Source of the DNA: JAJAZB01 sp964244295
GTDB lineage: Bacteria; Bacteroidota; Bacteroidia; Cytophagales; Spirosomataceae
DNA length: 64,000 nt
Assembly: GCA_964244295.1 (NCBI GenBank)
Contig: CAXTIG010000001.1
Span: forward strand, 284,847-348,846
Reading direction: 5' to 3'
The translations under genes were made by a program, and so were the position numbers. The notes under the pieces are model-generated. The model saw only the letters and a list, made by a program, of their open reading frames with translations, ran no database searches and was not told the DNA's origin. Positions 7,599-15,560 of the stretch are shown here, piece by piece (position 1 is the first letter of the stretch; the number at the start of each line of letters is the position of its first letter).

Positions 7599-8345
7599 AT
7601 GCACTCCGAAACCTTTTCTTACCTCATCAGCAACCCCCACGACCTCAGTGCCCCCGACGTGTCGTACCTGGAAACGGTGGTGCAACGCTTTCCCTTTTGC
7701 GGCCTGGGATATTCGTTGCTGGCCAAAGGCTACGCCAAAACCGGGAATGAAACGGCCACCGGCGCCTTGCGCAAAGCCGCCGCCTACGCCCTGAGTCGCA
7801 ACGCCTTGCGCAAATTACTGAGTGGTGAATTCCCGGCGGTGAGGCCCACCTACTCTTCCATCGGTGACGTACTCGATGGGCAGTCGCCGCCGGTGACGTA
7901 CCAGCGAAAGTACCCGAAAGACGCGGAGAAAAGCCCCGAAGAACCGGGGGCGTCGCTAAAAGGATTCGGACTCGATTACTCCGACGTGCTCATCAACCAG
8001 GGCAAGTCGGCCCCTTCCAGTGCCGAAGAAAAACCCGTCGAATTGGTGGCTCGTTTGCAGTCGGAACAACTCGACATCATTGACCGCTTCATTGCCGCCG
8101 AACCGCGCCTGGGGCCGCTCCGCGCCACCCATGCCCAACCCGGTGAGGAGCCGGAAGACCTGCTCCAAAAACGTCAACTACCGCAAGCGGGCGGCGGGCT
8201 GGTGACCGAAAGTTTCGCAAAAATCCTCATCAAACAGGGCAAAATCGACAAGGCCATCGAAGTCTACGAAAAGCTCCGTTTGAAAAATGGGGAGAAAAAG
8301 GCGTATTTTGCGGAGAAAATCGAAGAACTGAAATCTCAACGCTGA
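7599..8345 (+). CDS. Conserved hypothetical protein between lptE and secG
   Basis: 248 aa soluble protein with no signal peptide or membrane segment. I do not recognise a named family. The N-terminal half (HSETFSYLISNPHDLSAPDVSYLETVVQRFPFCGLGYSLLAKG) looks alpha-helical and TPR-like. The C-terminus, SFAKILIKQGKIDKAIEVYEKLRLKNGEKKAYFAEKI, is a clear single TPR-like hairpin. The middle is acidic and proline-rich, probably a linker. The same position between lptE and secG is conserved in related genomes, as far as I recall, so a link with envelope biogenesis is plausible but unproven. The start follows the CCTCCAG repeat directly. Confidence 0.75.
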   Translation: MHSETFSYLISNPHDLSAPDVSYLETVVQRFPFCGLGYSLLAKGYAKTGNETATGALRKAAAYALSRNALRKLLSGEFPAVRPTYSSIGDVLDGQSPPVTYQRKYPKDAEKSPEEPGASLKGFGLDYSDVLINQGKSAPSSAEEKPVELVARLQSEQLDIIDRFIAAEPRLGPLRATHAQPGEEPEDLLQKRQLPQAGGGLVTESFAKILIKQGKIDKAIEVYEKLRLKNGEKKAYFAEKIEELKSQR

Positions 8346-8368
8346 CCCCCTTACGACTTACCACTAAA

Positions 8369-8719
8369 ATGTACACGACACTCATCGTATTGATTATCAT
8401 CCTGGCCGTGTTGCTGATTCTGGCTGTACTCATTCAAAACCCCAAAGGCGGCGGCCTGACCAGCCAATTCACCGGGGCCGGTTCGACCCAACTCTTCGGG
8501 GTAAAACAAACCGGCGACCTCCTCGAACAAATCACTTGGGGCCTCGCCGGGGCTATCGGGGTGTTGGTGCTGGCCACCGTGTTTTTCGTAGCCCAACCCG
8601 GCAGCGCCGACACCATCAACAGCATCAACGTGGAGAAAGCCCAGCAAAACAAGTCGGTTCCAGCCCCGGCTCCCCTGCCCACCGGGCCGGTGCCAGCGCC
8701 CGTTGCGCCGAAAAAGTAA
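8369..8719 (+). CDS. secG: Preprotein translocase subunit SecG
   Basis: 116 aa inner membrane subunit of the SecYEG channel. Two transmembrane helices are visible (residues 3-22, LIVLIIILAVLLILAVL, and about 54-75). Between them is the hallmark loop LIQNPKGGGLTSQFTGAG. A flexible Ala/Pro-rich tail (PAPAPLPTGPVPAPVAPKK) follows, common in Bacteroidota SecG. It is the last gene of the miaB-lptE-secG run, followed at once by a strong terminator. Confidence 0.94.
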   Translation: MYTTLIVLIIILAVLLILAVLIQNPKGGGLTSQFTGAGSTQLFGVKQTGDLLEQITWGLAGAIGVLVLATVFFVAQPGSADTINSINVEKAQQNKSVPAPAPLPTGPVPAPVAPKK

Positions 8720-8733
8720 AGTTTCAACGGATT

Positions 8734-8772
8734 CCCCGCGAGAGTTAAAAAACTCTCGCGGGGATTTTTTTG
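8734..8772 (+). terminator. Rho-independent terminator after secG
   Basis: The stem CCCCGCGAGAGTT / AACTCTCGCGGGG (13 bp) has a 4-base A loop and is followed by seven or more T. It ends the miaB-secG transcription unit. Confidence 0.93.
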
Positions 8773-8779
8773 CCCCAAC

Positions 8780-9487
8780 TTACTCCAACCACGCGCTCAC
8801 TTTCCGCTTCGCCACGGGGAGAAGCGTTTCTTCCAGCGGATAAACCCTTCTCGATTCCACGGCAAACGTGGCCGGGTTGGGCAGGTGCCGGTACCGACGC
8901 AGCAGGTCGAGTTTCAGGTGTTCGTGGGTGGTGCTGTAGCCCCGCCGGAGCGTTTCGAGGTGGTCGGTTTGCATCCGGCGGCGCGGCGGGCGGGTGTTGT
9001 CGAAAAACGTCAGCCGGTACTGGTACACGCGGGTTTCGCGGCGGGTGGGTTCGTCCACGAGCAGGTAGCCTTCGCTGCGCACGAGCGGCAGCAGCCCCAC
9101 CGGGCTGACGGTCAGGTTCGCGTCCACTTCCTCGTCGAGTTCGCGGCCTTCGGTTTCGGTTTGGGCGAAGCGGGGCAGGGCAAAATCCAGGATTTCATCG
9201 AGGGTGGCCGAGCAGGCGTCGTCGGGCAGGGGCGTTTCGTAGCGAAGTTGAAAGGTTCGCAGGTCAAGGCCAGTCAGGCGCTTGCGAAATTGCGCCTGAA
9301 AATCGGCCTGCTGGCTGCGCAGTTCCTGCGAACGATGGTAGTGGCCCTGCAAATCGGGCAGGATGGGATACAGTTTCCTTTCGCCGAAGTGCTCACGAAC
9401 CTGCTTGAGGTATGCCAGAATGACGTACTTTTTGTACTCGGCGTCGAGCAGGCCTTCGGTCAGCCAGTTTTCGGGAAGCGCGTTCAT
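8780..9487 (-). CDS. Conserved hypothetical protein
   Basis: 235 aa from the ATG at 9487 (MNALPENWLTEGLLDAEYKKYVILAYLKQV). An in-frame extension upstream to 9703 is unlikely because it runs into the groES promoter region. It is soluble, charged, with no signal peptide. LDAEYKKYVILAYLKQVREHFGERKLYPILPDL recalls a protein family found across Bacteroidota, but I know no function. It lies convergent to secG behind its terminator and divergent from groES. Confidence 0.72.
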   Translation of the reverse strand: MNALPENWLTEGLLDAEYKKYVILAYLKQVREHFGERKLYPILPDLQGHYHRSQELRSQQADFQAQFRKRLTGLDLRTFQLRYETPLPDDACSATLDEILDFALPRFAQTETEGRELDEEVDANLTVSPVGLLPLVRSEGYLLVDEPTRRETRVYQYRLTFFDNTRPPRRRMQTDHLETLRRGYSTTHEHLKLDLLRRYRHLPNPATFAVESRRVYPLEETLLPVAKRKVSAWLE

Positions 9488-9648
9488 GGTACTTTTCGGG
9501 AAGAAATCAGTGGGCTTGCTTCGTCCAACTTCGTGAAAAAAGCCATTCACTCCAAATCTTCTTCGGTAAATAATTCCTATTGGTCTGCCTGATTTGGGTT
9601 TGGCCGGGTTTGACAAAATTGGCATTCCGTCCTGAAAAACTGACAGGG

Positions 9649-9680
9649 TTAGGGCACTGGCACGGAAACTGCTACCTTTG
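9649..9680 (+). promoter_or_regulatory. Bacteroidota-type promoter of groES-groEL
   Basis: TACCTTTG at 9673-9680 matches the -7 consensus TAnnTTTG. TTAG at 9649-9652, with a 20-base spacer, stands in for the -33 TTG element. Transcription would start about 65 bases before the groES ATG. No CIRCE (HrcA) inverted repeat was found in the leader. Confidence 0.65.
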
Positions 9681-9750
9681 CGACCGGATTTCAAAAAGTC
9701 CAACTAGTTATTTGTTAAACCCCTTAGTTAAACCAACCTTATTTTCATTT

Positions 9751-10053
9751 ATGTCCGTGAACGTTAAACCGTTGGCAGACCGCGTCCTGGTGGAGGCGGC
9801 CCCGGCAGAAGAAAAAACCGCGTTCGGTATCATCATTCCCGACACCGCGAAAGAGAAACCCCAGCGTGGTACCGTCGTGGCCGTGGGCGCGGGGAAAAAA
9901 GACGAACCCATGACTGTGAAAGTTGGCGACACCGTCCTCTACGGCAAGTATTCGGGCACCGAAATCACCGTCGATGGCACCGATTACCTCATCATGCGCG
10001 AGTCGGATTTGTTTGCCGTGTTGGGTGAAGTAGCCGAACCCGTTCTCGCTTAA
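9751..10053 (+). CDS. groES: Co-chaperonin GroES
   Basis: 100 aa heat-shock co-chaperonin that caps the GroEL ring in the cytoplasm. The start at 9751 gives the canonical MSVNVKPLADRVLVEAAPAEEK. The mobile loop region follows (KTAFGIIIPDTAKEKPQRG, with the GIIIPD anchor), and the C-terminal part includes DGTDYLIMRESDLFAVL. An in-frame extension to 9580 exists but would precede the promoter. groEL follows after 43 bases. Confidence 0.97.
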   Translation: MSVNVKPLADRVLVEAAPAEEKTAFGIIIPDTAKEKPQRGTVVAVGAGKKDEPMTVKVGDTVLYGKYSGTEITVDGTDYLIMRESDLFAVLGEVAEPVLA

Positions 10054-10096
10054 TTATTGGCTAACCCGTTCCAAAAAAAATTTCCAAGAAAAGACC

Positions 10097-11737
10097 ATGG
10101 CAAAAGAACTCTTTTTCGATACCGAAGCCCGCGAAAAACTCAAGCGGGGTGTTGACACCCTGGCTGACGCCGTAAAAGTGACCCTCGGACCGAAAGGCCG
10201 CAACGTCATCATCGACAAAAAATTCGGCTCGCCCGCCATCACCAAAGACGGGGTGACGGTCGCCAAAGAAATTGAACTGAAAGACGCCATCGAGAACATG
10301 GGCGCCCAGCTCGTGAAGGAAGTGGCCTCCAAAACCGCCGACCAGGCCGGCGACGGTACCACCACCGCCACCGTACTGGCCCAGGCCATTTACACCATCG
10401 GCTCAAAAAACGTAGCCGCCGGTGCCAACCCGATGGACCTCAAGCGCGGCATCGAAAAGGCCGTGCAGGCCGTGGTTGCCGACCTGAAAGCGCAATCGCG
10501 CACCATCGAAACCTCGAAAGAAATCGCCCAGGTAGCCACCATCTCGGCCAATAGCGATTCGGAAATCGGTGAAATGATTGCCGACGCGATGGAGAAAGTA
10601 GGCCGCGAAGGCGTCATCACGGTGGAAGAAGCCCGTGGCACCGAAACCGAAGTGAAAACGGTGGAAGGGATGCAGTTCGACCGGGGGTACCTCTCGCCCT
10701 ACTTCGTGACCAACACGGAGAAAATGGAAGCCGAACTCGAGCGCCCCTTCATCCTGATTTCGGAGAAGAAAGTGTCTTCGATGAAAGAACTCCTCCCGGT
10801 GTTGGAAGGCGTGGCCCAGACGGGTCGCCCGCTGCTGATCATCGCCGAAGACGTGGACGGTGAAGCCCTCGCGACGCTGGTGGTGAACAAAATTCGCGGT
10901 GCCCTCAAAGTGGCCGCCGTGAAAGCCCCCGGTTTCGGCGACCGCCGCAAGGCCATGCTCGAAGACCTCGCCATCCTCACGGGCGGTCAGGTGATCAGCG
11001 AAGAGCGCGGTTTCAAACTCGAAAACGCGACGCTCGAATACCTGGGTCAGGCCGAGAAAATCCTCATCGACAAAGACAACACGACCATCGTGAACGGCGT
11101 GGGTCAGAAAGAGGACATCACCGGCCGGGTGAATCAAATCAAGGCTCAAATCGAAAATACCACTTCGGATTACGACCGCGAAAAACTCCAGGAGCGCCTG
11201 GCGAAACTTTCGGGCGGGGTAGCCATCCTGTACATTGGGGCGGCCACCGAAGTGGAAATGAAAGAGAAAAAAGACCGCGTCGATGACGCCCTCCACGCGA
11301 CCCGCGCGGCAGTGGAAGAAGGCATCGTAGCCGGTGGCGGCGTGGCCTTCATCCGGGCCATCGATGCCCTGGCCGATCTGAAAGGCGAAAACGAAGACCA
11401 GACCACGGGCATCAACATCGTCCGTTTGGCGATCGAAAGCCCGCTGCGTACCATCGTCGCCAACGCCGGTGGCGAAGGCAGCGTGGTGGTGAACGCCGTG
11501 AAAGCCGGTAAGGACGACTTCGGCTACAACGCCCGCGAAGACCGTTACGAAAACCTCATCGCGGCTGGGATCATCGACCCGACGAAAGTAACGCGCCTCG
11601 CGCTCGAAAACGCCGCGTCGATTGCCGGTTTGCTGCTCACCACCGAGTGCGTGGTGGCCGACAAGCCCGAAGAATCCGCCGGTGCCGCCATGGGCGGTCA
11701 CGGACACGGCGGCGGCGGCATGGGTGGGATGATGTAA
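10097..11737 (+). CDS. groEL: Chaperonin GroEL
   Basis: 546 aa 60-kDa chaperonin. It has the nucleotide-binding signature LGPKGRNVIIDKKFG and GDGTTTATVLAQ, the apical domain with EGMQFDRGYLSPYFVTN, the second family signature GGGVAFIRAIDAL near residue 415, and the Gly/Met-rich tail GHGGGGMGGMM. It is full-length and colinear with groES, forming a single operon that ends in the terminator at 11761. Confidence 0.98.
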   Translation: MAKELFFDTEAREKLKRGVDTLADAVKVTLGPKGRNVIIDKKFGSPAITKDGVTVAKEIELKDAIENMGAQLVKEVASKTADQAGDGTTTATVLAQAIYTIGSKNVAAGANPMDLKRGIEKAVQAVVADLKAQSRTIETSKEIAQVATISANSDSEIGEMIADAMEKVGREGVITVEEARGTETEVKTVEGMQFDRGYLSPYFVTNTEKMEAELERPFILISEKKVSSMKELLPVLEGVAQTGRPLLIIAEDVDGEALATLVVNKIRGALKVAAVKAPGFGDRRKAMLEDLAILTGGQVISEERGFKLENATLEYLGQAEKILIDKDNTTIVNGVGQKEDITGRVNQIKAQIENTTSDYDREKLQERLAKLSGGVAILYIGAATEVEMKEKKDRVDDALHATRAAVEEGIVAGGGVAFIRAIDALADLKGENEDQTTGINIVRLAIESPLRTIVANAGGEGSVVVNAVKAGKDDFGYNAREDRYENLIAAGIIDPTKVTRLALENAASIAGLLLTTECVVADKPEESAGAAMGGHGHGGGGMGGMM

Positions 11738-11760
11738 TCTCGCTTTTCCGAAATAAAAAA

Positions 11761-11798
11761 GGGTCGGTTCCGAGCAATTGGAACTGACCCTTTTTTTT
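11761..11798 (+). terminator. Rho-independent terminator after groEL
   Basis: The stem GGGTCGGTTCC / GGAACTGACCC contains one G-T pair, has an 8-base loop, and is followed by eight T. Confidence 0.92.
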
Positions 11799-11830
11799 GT
11801 AAAATCTTGCACCTGGTGTTAAGCCGGGCT

Positions 11831-11864
11831 GTGGTACCTACGGACTAAAGTCCGTAGGTACCAC
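11831..11864. repeat. Perfect 16-bp palindrome, GTGGTACCTACGGACT
   Basis: The arms GTGGTACCTACGGACT and its exact complement are separated by AA. It lies between the groEL terminator and the convergent M28 peptidase gene. There is no T-tract on the plus strand. It could act as a second terminator stem or belong to the dispersed palindromes of this genome. Confidence 0.75.
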
Positions 11865-11873
11865 ACCTTCATC

Positions 11874-13226
11874 TCACCTCCCCACCGGCACCACCGGCAG
11901 GCTTTCATTCCCCTCCTCCCCCACCGCCTGCACCGCAAAAAAGTAGTTGTCTTTCGAATACGGCAAGGTCATCCCGAGCTTGGTCGTGAATAGTTTTTTT
12001 TGCCAAAACGGCCAGTTCGTTTCCCGCATCAGCACGTAGTAACCCTTCGGTTTGCCGCTTTTTGGGGCCTGCCAGAACAGCGTCGTGGCATTGCTCAGGT
12101 TGCGGACTTCCATGCTTACACTTTGCGGCATGGCCGGGGCTTTGGCCAGATTCGCCAGCACACTGAGGTTCATCGCCGTGTTTTTTCGCAGGTATTCAAA
12201 ATCCATGAATTCGGCGTAGTCGCCGTAGCGGGTGCCCCCTTCCGTGCGCAAATCCTGGTGTTGGTGGTTGTAGTTCTCGTTCATTTCGGTGATGCGCACC
12301 GCCGGAAAACCCTTCTGCACGAAGGGCGTGTGGTCGCCGCCGCGCAGGTAGCGGTCGTTGCGGTAAATCAGCACCACGTCCAGATTATCCACGTAGCGCT
12401 CGCCTAGTTCCTTCGTGTACCGGGCCAGTTGGCGGGCCTTGCCGTCGCTTTCCAGGCCCAGGGCGCGGATGCTGGCGGCTTTTTCGGCGGTTTGGTAGGC
12501 GGGCAAACCCTCGCTGAACACCCGGACTTTCGTGTTGGTGATGATGTTCGTCTCGTTGGAGTGGTTCGAACCCATGATGTCGTTGTTCAGAATCGCCTCG
12601 ATGTTCCACTTTTGCTGAAAGGCCGTGCCCGCCAGCGAATCGGCCCCGAGCAACCCCTGCTCTTCGCCACTCACCACGCAAAACAACACCGTGGCCGGAA
12701 ACTGCGCCTTGCTCAACACCCGCGCCAATTCGATGACCGCCGCCGTGCCGGAGCCGTCGTCGTTGGCACCGGGTGCGTCGGCGTCGCGGTTCATCACGTT
12801 GCTCACCCGGCTGTCGATGTGTCCGCTGACGAGGAACAGCCGGTCGTCGGTCGGGTCGCTGCCTTTCAGGGTGGCGATGACGTTGCCAATTTCCTGGGGT
12901 TTGTCCACGCGCCGTCCGTCGGGTTTGAGCGTCCAGAGGTCGAGCCGGGCGGTCATGCGGCCCCCACTCTGCCGGGCGAAGTCGTTGAAACGACTCAACA
13001 CCCAGCGCCGGGCCGCGCCGATACCCCGCCGGGGATCGGCGGTGGTGCTCATCGTCTGACGGGTACCGAAACCAACGAGCTTGTCGATGTGCGCCCGAAG
13101 GCTATCGGCGGAAACCTGCCCGACGAAGGCCTCGATGGCCGGGTCGCGCTGGACGATTTGTTGGGCGGAAAGGAAAAGGGGGAAGCAAAGAAGGAAGACG
13201 ACGGAAAGGAGGAAACGGTTTTTCAT
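11874..13226 (-). CDS. Secreted M28-family zinc metallopeptidase
   Basis: 450 aa exported aminopeptidase-like protein. The start is the ATG at 13226, giving the signal peptide MKNRFLLSVVFLLCFPLFLSAQ. Co-catalytic zinc ligands of M28 are visible: H136 and D138 in SGHIDSR, D156 in PGANDDGSG, catalytic E188 with E189 in SGEEQGLLG, and a final His in GGDHTPF. The last 90 residues (MEVRNLSNATTLFWQAPKSGK onward) look like a fibronectin type III-like domain. The likely location is periplasm or outer surface; the substrate is unknown. It is monocistronic and convergent with groEL. Confidence 0.9.
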   Translation of the reverse strand: MKNRFLLSVVFLLCFPLFLSAQQIVQRDPAIEAFVGQVSADSLRAHIDKLVGFGTRQTMSTTADPRRGIGAARRWVLSRFNDFARQSGGRMTARLDLWTLKPDGRRVDKPQEIGNVIATLKGSDPTDDRLFLVSGHIDSRVSNVMNRDADAPGANDDGSGTAAVIELARVLSKAQFPATVLFCVVSGEEQGLLGADSLAGTAFQQKWNIEAILNNDIMGSNHSNETNIITNTKVRVFSEGLPAYQTAEKAASIRALGLESDGKARQLARYTKELGERYVDNLDVVLIYRNDRYLRGGDHTPFVQKGFPAVRITEMNENYNHQHQDLRTEGGTRYGDYAEFMDFEYLRKNTAMNLSVLANLAKAPAMPQSVSMEVRNLSNATTLFWQAPKSGKPKGYYVLMRETNWPFWQKKLFTTKLGMTLPYSKDNYFFAVQAVGEEGNESLPVVPVGR

Positions 13227-13283
13227 GAAAAAATCAGAGGTGACGTGGAAATCAAGTCTGAAAAATAGCACGAAAAAACGGCG

Positions 13284-13520
13284 TCAGTGCAGCCAACCAC
13301 TTTTCCTTTTCGGGGCGGGTTTTAATCCCAGCCACTTTTTCACCCGAAACCCCTGCCAGAGCCACAAGCCCGACAGCACCACGGCGGGGAAAATGACCCA
13401 GCGAATGGCAAAAACCGCTTGCGGAATTTCGGCAACGGGGCCGTAAATGAACCCGACGATGGGTACGCTGGCGATCAGGTGCAGCCAGCGGATGAGTTGG
13501 CGTTCGATGGAGGCTTTCAT
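13284..13520 (-). CDS. Small membrane protein, hypothetical
   Basis: 78 aa, MKASIERQLIRWLHLIASVPIVGFIYG and so on. Two hydrophobic segments (about 11-28 and 38-56) and a basic tail (FRVKKWLGLKPAPKRKSG) suggest a small two-helix inner membrane protein with both ends in the cytoplasm. I recognise no named family, though it resembles short cytochrome-b561-like or DUF-type fragments. It lies 57 bases upstream of the M28 gene on the same strand and may be cotranscribed. Confidence 0.55.
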   Translation of the reverse strand: MKASIERQLIRWLHLIASVPIVGFIYGPVAEIPQAVFAIRWVIFPAVVLSGLWLWQGFRVKKWLGLKPAPKRKSGWLH

Positions 13521-13737
13521 CGGGAGGAAAAATCGGTTTTCCGAAAATCCCGATTCTGAACCGGGAAGCCACGCCTTTTCGGACGAACCCGTCCTTTACG
13601 CGGGTGAATTTCCCCGAACGCCGGATAAATTTCGACGCTGCCTTCCCTCCAACTGGATTTTCAGAGGCCCCGCCAGGGGTTTCGTCAACCCAACGTCCCG
13701 ATTGGTCAAGCCGGGTGGGGCGGGCATCAAGCGGATC

Positions 13738-13769
13738 TTGAACGGGGGCTGAGCGGCGCGGTAGCTTTG
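13738..13769 (+). promoter_or_regulatory. Promoter of the methyltransferase gene at 13822
   Basis: TTG (13738-13740), a 21-base spacer and TAGCTTTG (13762-13769) fit the Bacteroidota -33/-7 promoter. The expected transcript start is about 45 bases before the ATG. Confidence 0.65.
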
Positions 13770-13821
13770 GTTCACTAATCCGCCCGACGCGGGTTTTCAA
13801 CCAACGCAAAACCAAATTCCC

Positions 13822-14745
13822 ATGCACTCCATCGCCCTCGCTCCCTCAACCGTCGAACTCGATGCCCTTCAATTGCTTCAAAATCTGATTGAACGCGGCG
13901 GTCCCGACCCCGCCGACTACGCGGAATTTACCGACCTTATTGCCTACCTGGCCGAACACCTGAGTTACTCCCCAAACCCAGACGAGGAACTAACCGCGCT
14001 GCGCGGTTTTCTCAGCGACGAATTTCTCGCCGCCACCATCCATGGCCACATCCTGGGGCGGCCTTACGGCTACGCCGGGGATTTTGCCGTCATCGACAAA
14101 ATTTACACCCACCACGTGTCGCCCGACCCGCGCTACCGGAAGTGGGACACGTTTTTTCATTCCCTCGCCGCACCCCAGGCCGTCCGAAACCGGAAGGAGT
14201 ATTTCAAAAAAACGCTGCGCCGGGCGCTCCGCGAACGTGAAAAGTCCGAACTGCACCTGCTCGACGTAGCCAGCGGCCCCGCCCGCGATTTGGCCGAGTT
14301 GTACCCACTTATCGACCCCACCCGGCTCCGCACGAGTTGCGTGGAAATGGATCCGCACGCCATCCAACACGCCAAAACGCTGACGGCTGACTTCAGCGAC
14401 CGCATCACGTTCATCGAAAAAAACATCTTCCGCTTCCAGCCCGCCGAAACCTACGACGTGATTTGGTCGGCGGGGCTGTTCGATTACTTCGACGATGCCA
14501 CGTTCGTGGGCATCCTGACCCGCTTTAAAAGTTGGCTGACGCAGGGCGGCGAAATCGTCATCGGGAATTTTTCGCCCGCCAATCCCGACCGGGCTTACAT
14601 GGAACTCTTCGGCAACTGGTACCTGCACCACCGCAGCGAGGAAAGACTTTACCGACTGGCGCGGGAAGCCGGTTTCGGCCCCGGTGCGATTCGGATCGGG
14701 CAGGAACCGGAGGGGGTGAATTTATTCCTCCATTTGTGGGAATGA
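13822..14745 (+). CDS. Class I SAM-dependent methyltransferase
   Basis: 307 aa. Residues 1-130 form an N-terminal helical domain. The Rossmann methyltransferase follows: motif I LHLLDVASGPARDLAEL (GxGxG variant, ASGPARD), an acidic residue at the end of beta2 (TSCVEMDPHAIQHA), and motif IV-like DVIWSAGLFDYF. The sequence YGYAGDFAVIDKIYTHHVSPDPRYRKWDTFFHS resembles bacterial proteins annotated as extracellular factor (EF) 3-like methyltransferases. The substrate is unknown. It has its own promoter and a terminator, so it is a single-gene unit. Confidence 0.82.
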   Translation: MHSIALAPSTVELDALQLLQNLIERGGPDPADYAEFTDLIAYLAEHLSYSPNPDEELTALRGFLSDEFLAATIHGHILGRPYGYAGDFAVIDKIYTHHVSPDPRYRKWDTFFHSLAAPQAVRNRKEYFKKTLRRALREREKSELHLLDVASGPARDLAELYPLIDPTRLRTSCVEMDPHAIQHAKTLTADFSDRITFIEKNIFRFQPAETYDVIWSAGLFDYFDDATFVGILTRFKSWLTQGGEIVIGNFSPANPDRAYMELFGNWYLHHRSEERLYRLAREAGFGPGAIRIGQEPEGVNLFLHLWE

Positions 14746-14757
14746 CCGCGTGATTGC

Positions 14758-14802
14758 GAAAAAAGGGCCTTCCGAACGTCGGCGTTCGGAAGGCCCTTTT
14801 TT
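14758..14802. terminator. Bidirectional terminator after the methyltransferase gene
   Basis: The stem GGGCCTTCCGAACG / CGTTCGGAAGGCCC is flanked by A-tract on the left and T-tract on the right, so it works for the plus-strand gene and for the minus-strand genes arriving from 15.5 kb. Confidence 0.92.
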
Positions 14803-14826
14803 GTCTTCAATGCCCGACCAGGAATT

Positions 14827-14962
14827 TTACGCCCGGACAGCCGCTTCAAACACCCAAACGCCTACGCGGTCGATGTGGTCTCGCACGTCCAAATCGTCGA
14901 TTTGGCGGTAACTGACGAGGTCGATAAGTATGCCGAACAGGGCTATTTCAATGCCTGATTTT
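14827..14962 (-). pseudogene. Possible remnant of a nucleotidyltransferase-type gene (C-terminal fragment)
   Basis: Directly behind the DUF5615 stop, in another frame, about 45 sense codons read IEIALFGILIDLVSY, then RQIDDLDVRDHIDRVGVWVF, and end at TAA (14827-14829). The ending resembles the C-terminus of MNT-type nucleotidyltransferases (DLVDYR..LRE.IDR.GV.VYE). There is no start codon, and a stop lies just upstream. I read it as debris of an older toxin-antitoxin gene, but the match is by eye only. Confidence 0.4.
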
Positions 14963-15295
14963 TACGAAATTTTCGTAAACGACGGTGAAGGCGTTCCGTA
15001 ATTCTTCGCCGTGTCGAGTAACTGCCTGCAACACCAGTTCGGCCCGCTCCCTGGGTTTCTTACCTGGCAATCGCACCAAAATCACCCCTTCGTGCGCTTG
15101 CTTCAGCCGAAAAACCAATTCACCAAAATCTTTGTCCATCGTTACCAACACCGCCTTCTGCTGCTGGGCCAGTTTCAAAACCTCCGGGTCGGGAAGACTG
15201 GGATTCTCTTCGGCTACGTAAAATACCGTGTGCCCGTTTAGCCGTAACATCGCCACGATCGGGGCATCCAGATTTTCGTCGCCGACGAAATTCAC
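14948..15295 (-). CDS. DUF5615 PIN-like toxin
   Basis: 115 aa protein of the DUF5615 (Mut7-C/PIN-like) family, the probable toxin of a type II module. Conserved acidic residues of the predicted nuclease site are visible: DENL near the start (FVGDENLDAPIV), VTMDKDFGEL in the middle, and the family motif GVILVRLPGKK. It overlaps the antitoxin gene by 4 bases (ATGA, 15292-15295), so translation is coupled. RNase activity is inferred from the PIN-like fold. Confidence 0.85.
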   Translation of the reverse strand: MNFVGDENLDAPIVAMLRLNGHTVFYVAEENPSLPDPEVLKLAQQQKAVLVTMDKDFGELVFRLKQAHEGVILVRLPGKKPRERAELVLQAVTRHGEELRNAFTVVYENFVKIRH

Positions 15296-15528
15296 GAGGC
15301 CATCGGGTAAATGGTGTCGGCCCGCAAGGCTTTGGCGGCGAAGTCGAGGGCGGCAAAAATACCTTCCCGCGTCAGGCGGGGATGGGCTTCGAGCAGATCC
15401 TCGAACGTCTCGCCCGCCGCTAATTTTTCCAGAATCAATTCCACCGTGATTCGGGTGCCGACCACCACGGGTTTACCCATCATCACGGCAGGGTTAGATT
15501 CGATGGTTGGCGATTTCAGAGCATCCAT
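15292..15528 (-). CDS. DUF433 antitoxin
   Basis: 78 aa, starting at the ATG 15528 (MDALKSPTIESNPAVMMGKPVVVGTR). DUF433 proteins are small winged-HTH-like antitoxins paired with PIN-like toxins. The signature GKPVVVGTRITVELILEKLAAGETFEDLLEAHPRLTREGI covers most of the chain. It is the first gene of the pair and overlaps the toxin start. Confidence 0.88.
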   Translation of the reverse strand: MDALKSPTIESNPAVMMGKPVVVGTRITVELILEKLAAGETFEDLLEAHPRLTREGIFAALDFAAKALRADTIYPMAS

Positions 15529-15560
15529 TTTCGTCTGATGTTTTGACAAAACTACGAAAT

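Noticed and set aside
9649..9750. CIRCE element before groES
   Set aside because: No TTAGCACTC-N9-GAGTGCTAA dyad; only the promoter elements are seen.
10403..11812. 469-codon frame opposite groEL
   Set aside because: Shadow of groEL; composition rich in His/Phe/Val/Arg and no recognisable domain.
12429..13268. 279-codon frame opposite the M28 peptidase
   Set aside because: Antisense to a gene with intact zinc-site residues; no own features.
13252..13827. 191-codon minus-strand frame across 13.3-13.8 kb
   Set aside because: Arg/Pro-rich and low in family-like pattern; it runs through the promoter of the methyltransferase gene. The 78-codon frame in another phase with two membrane helices is the better candidate.
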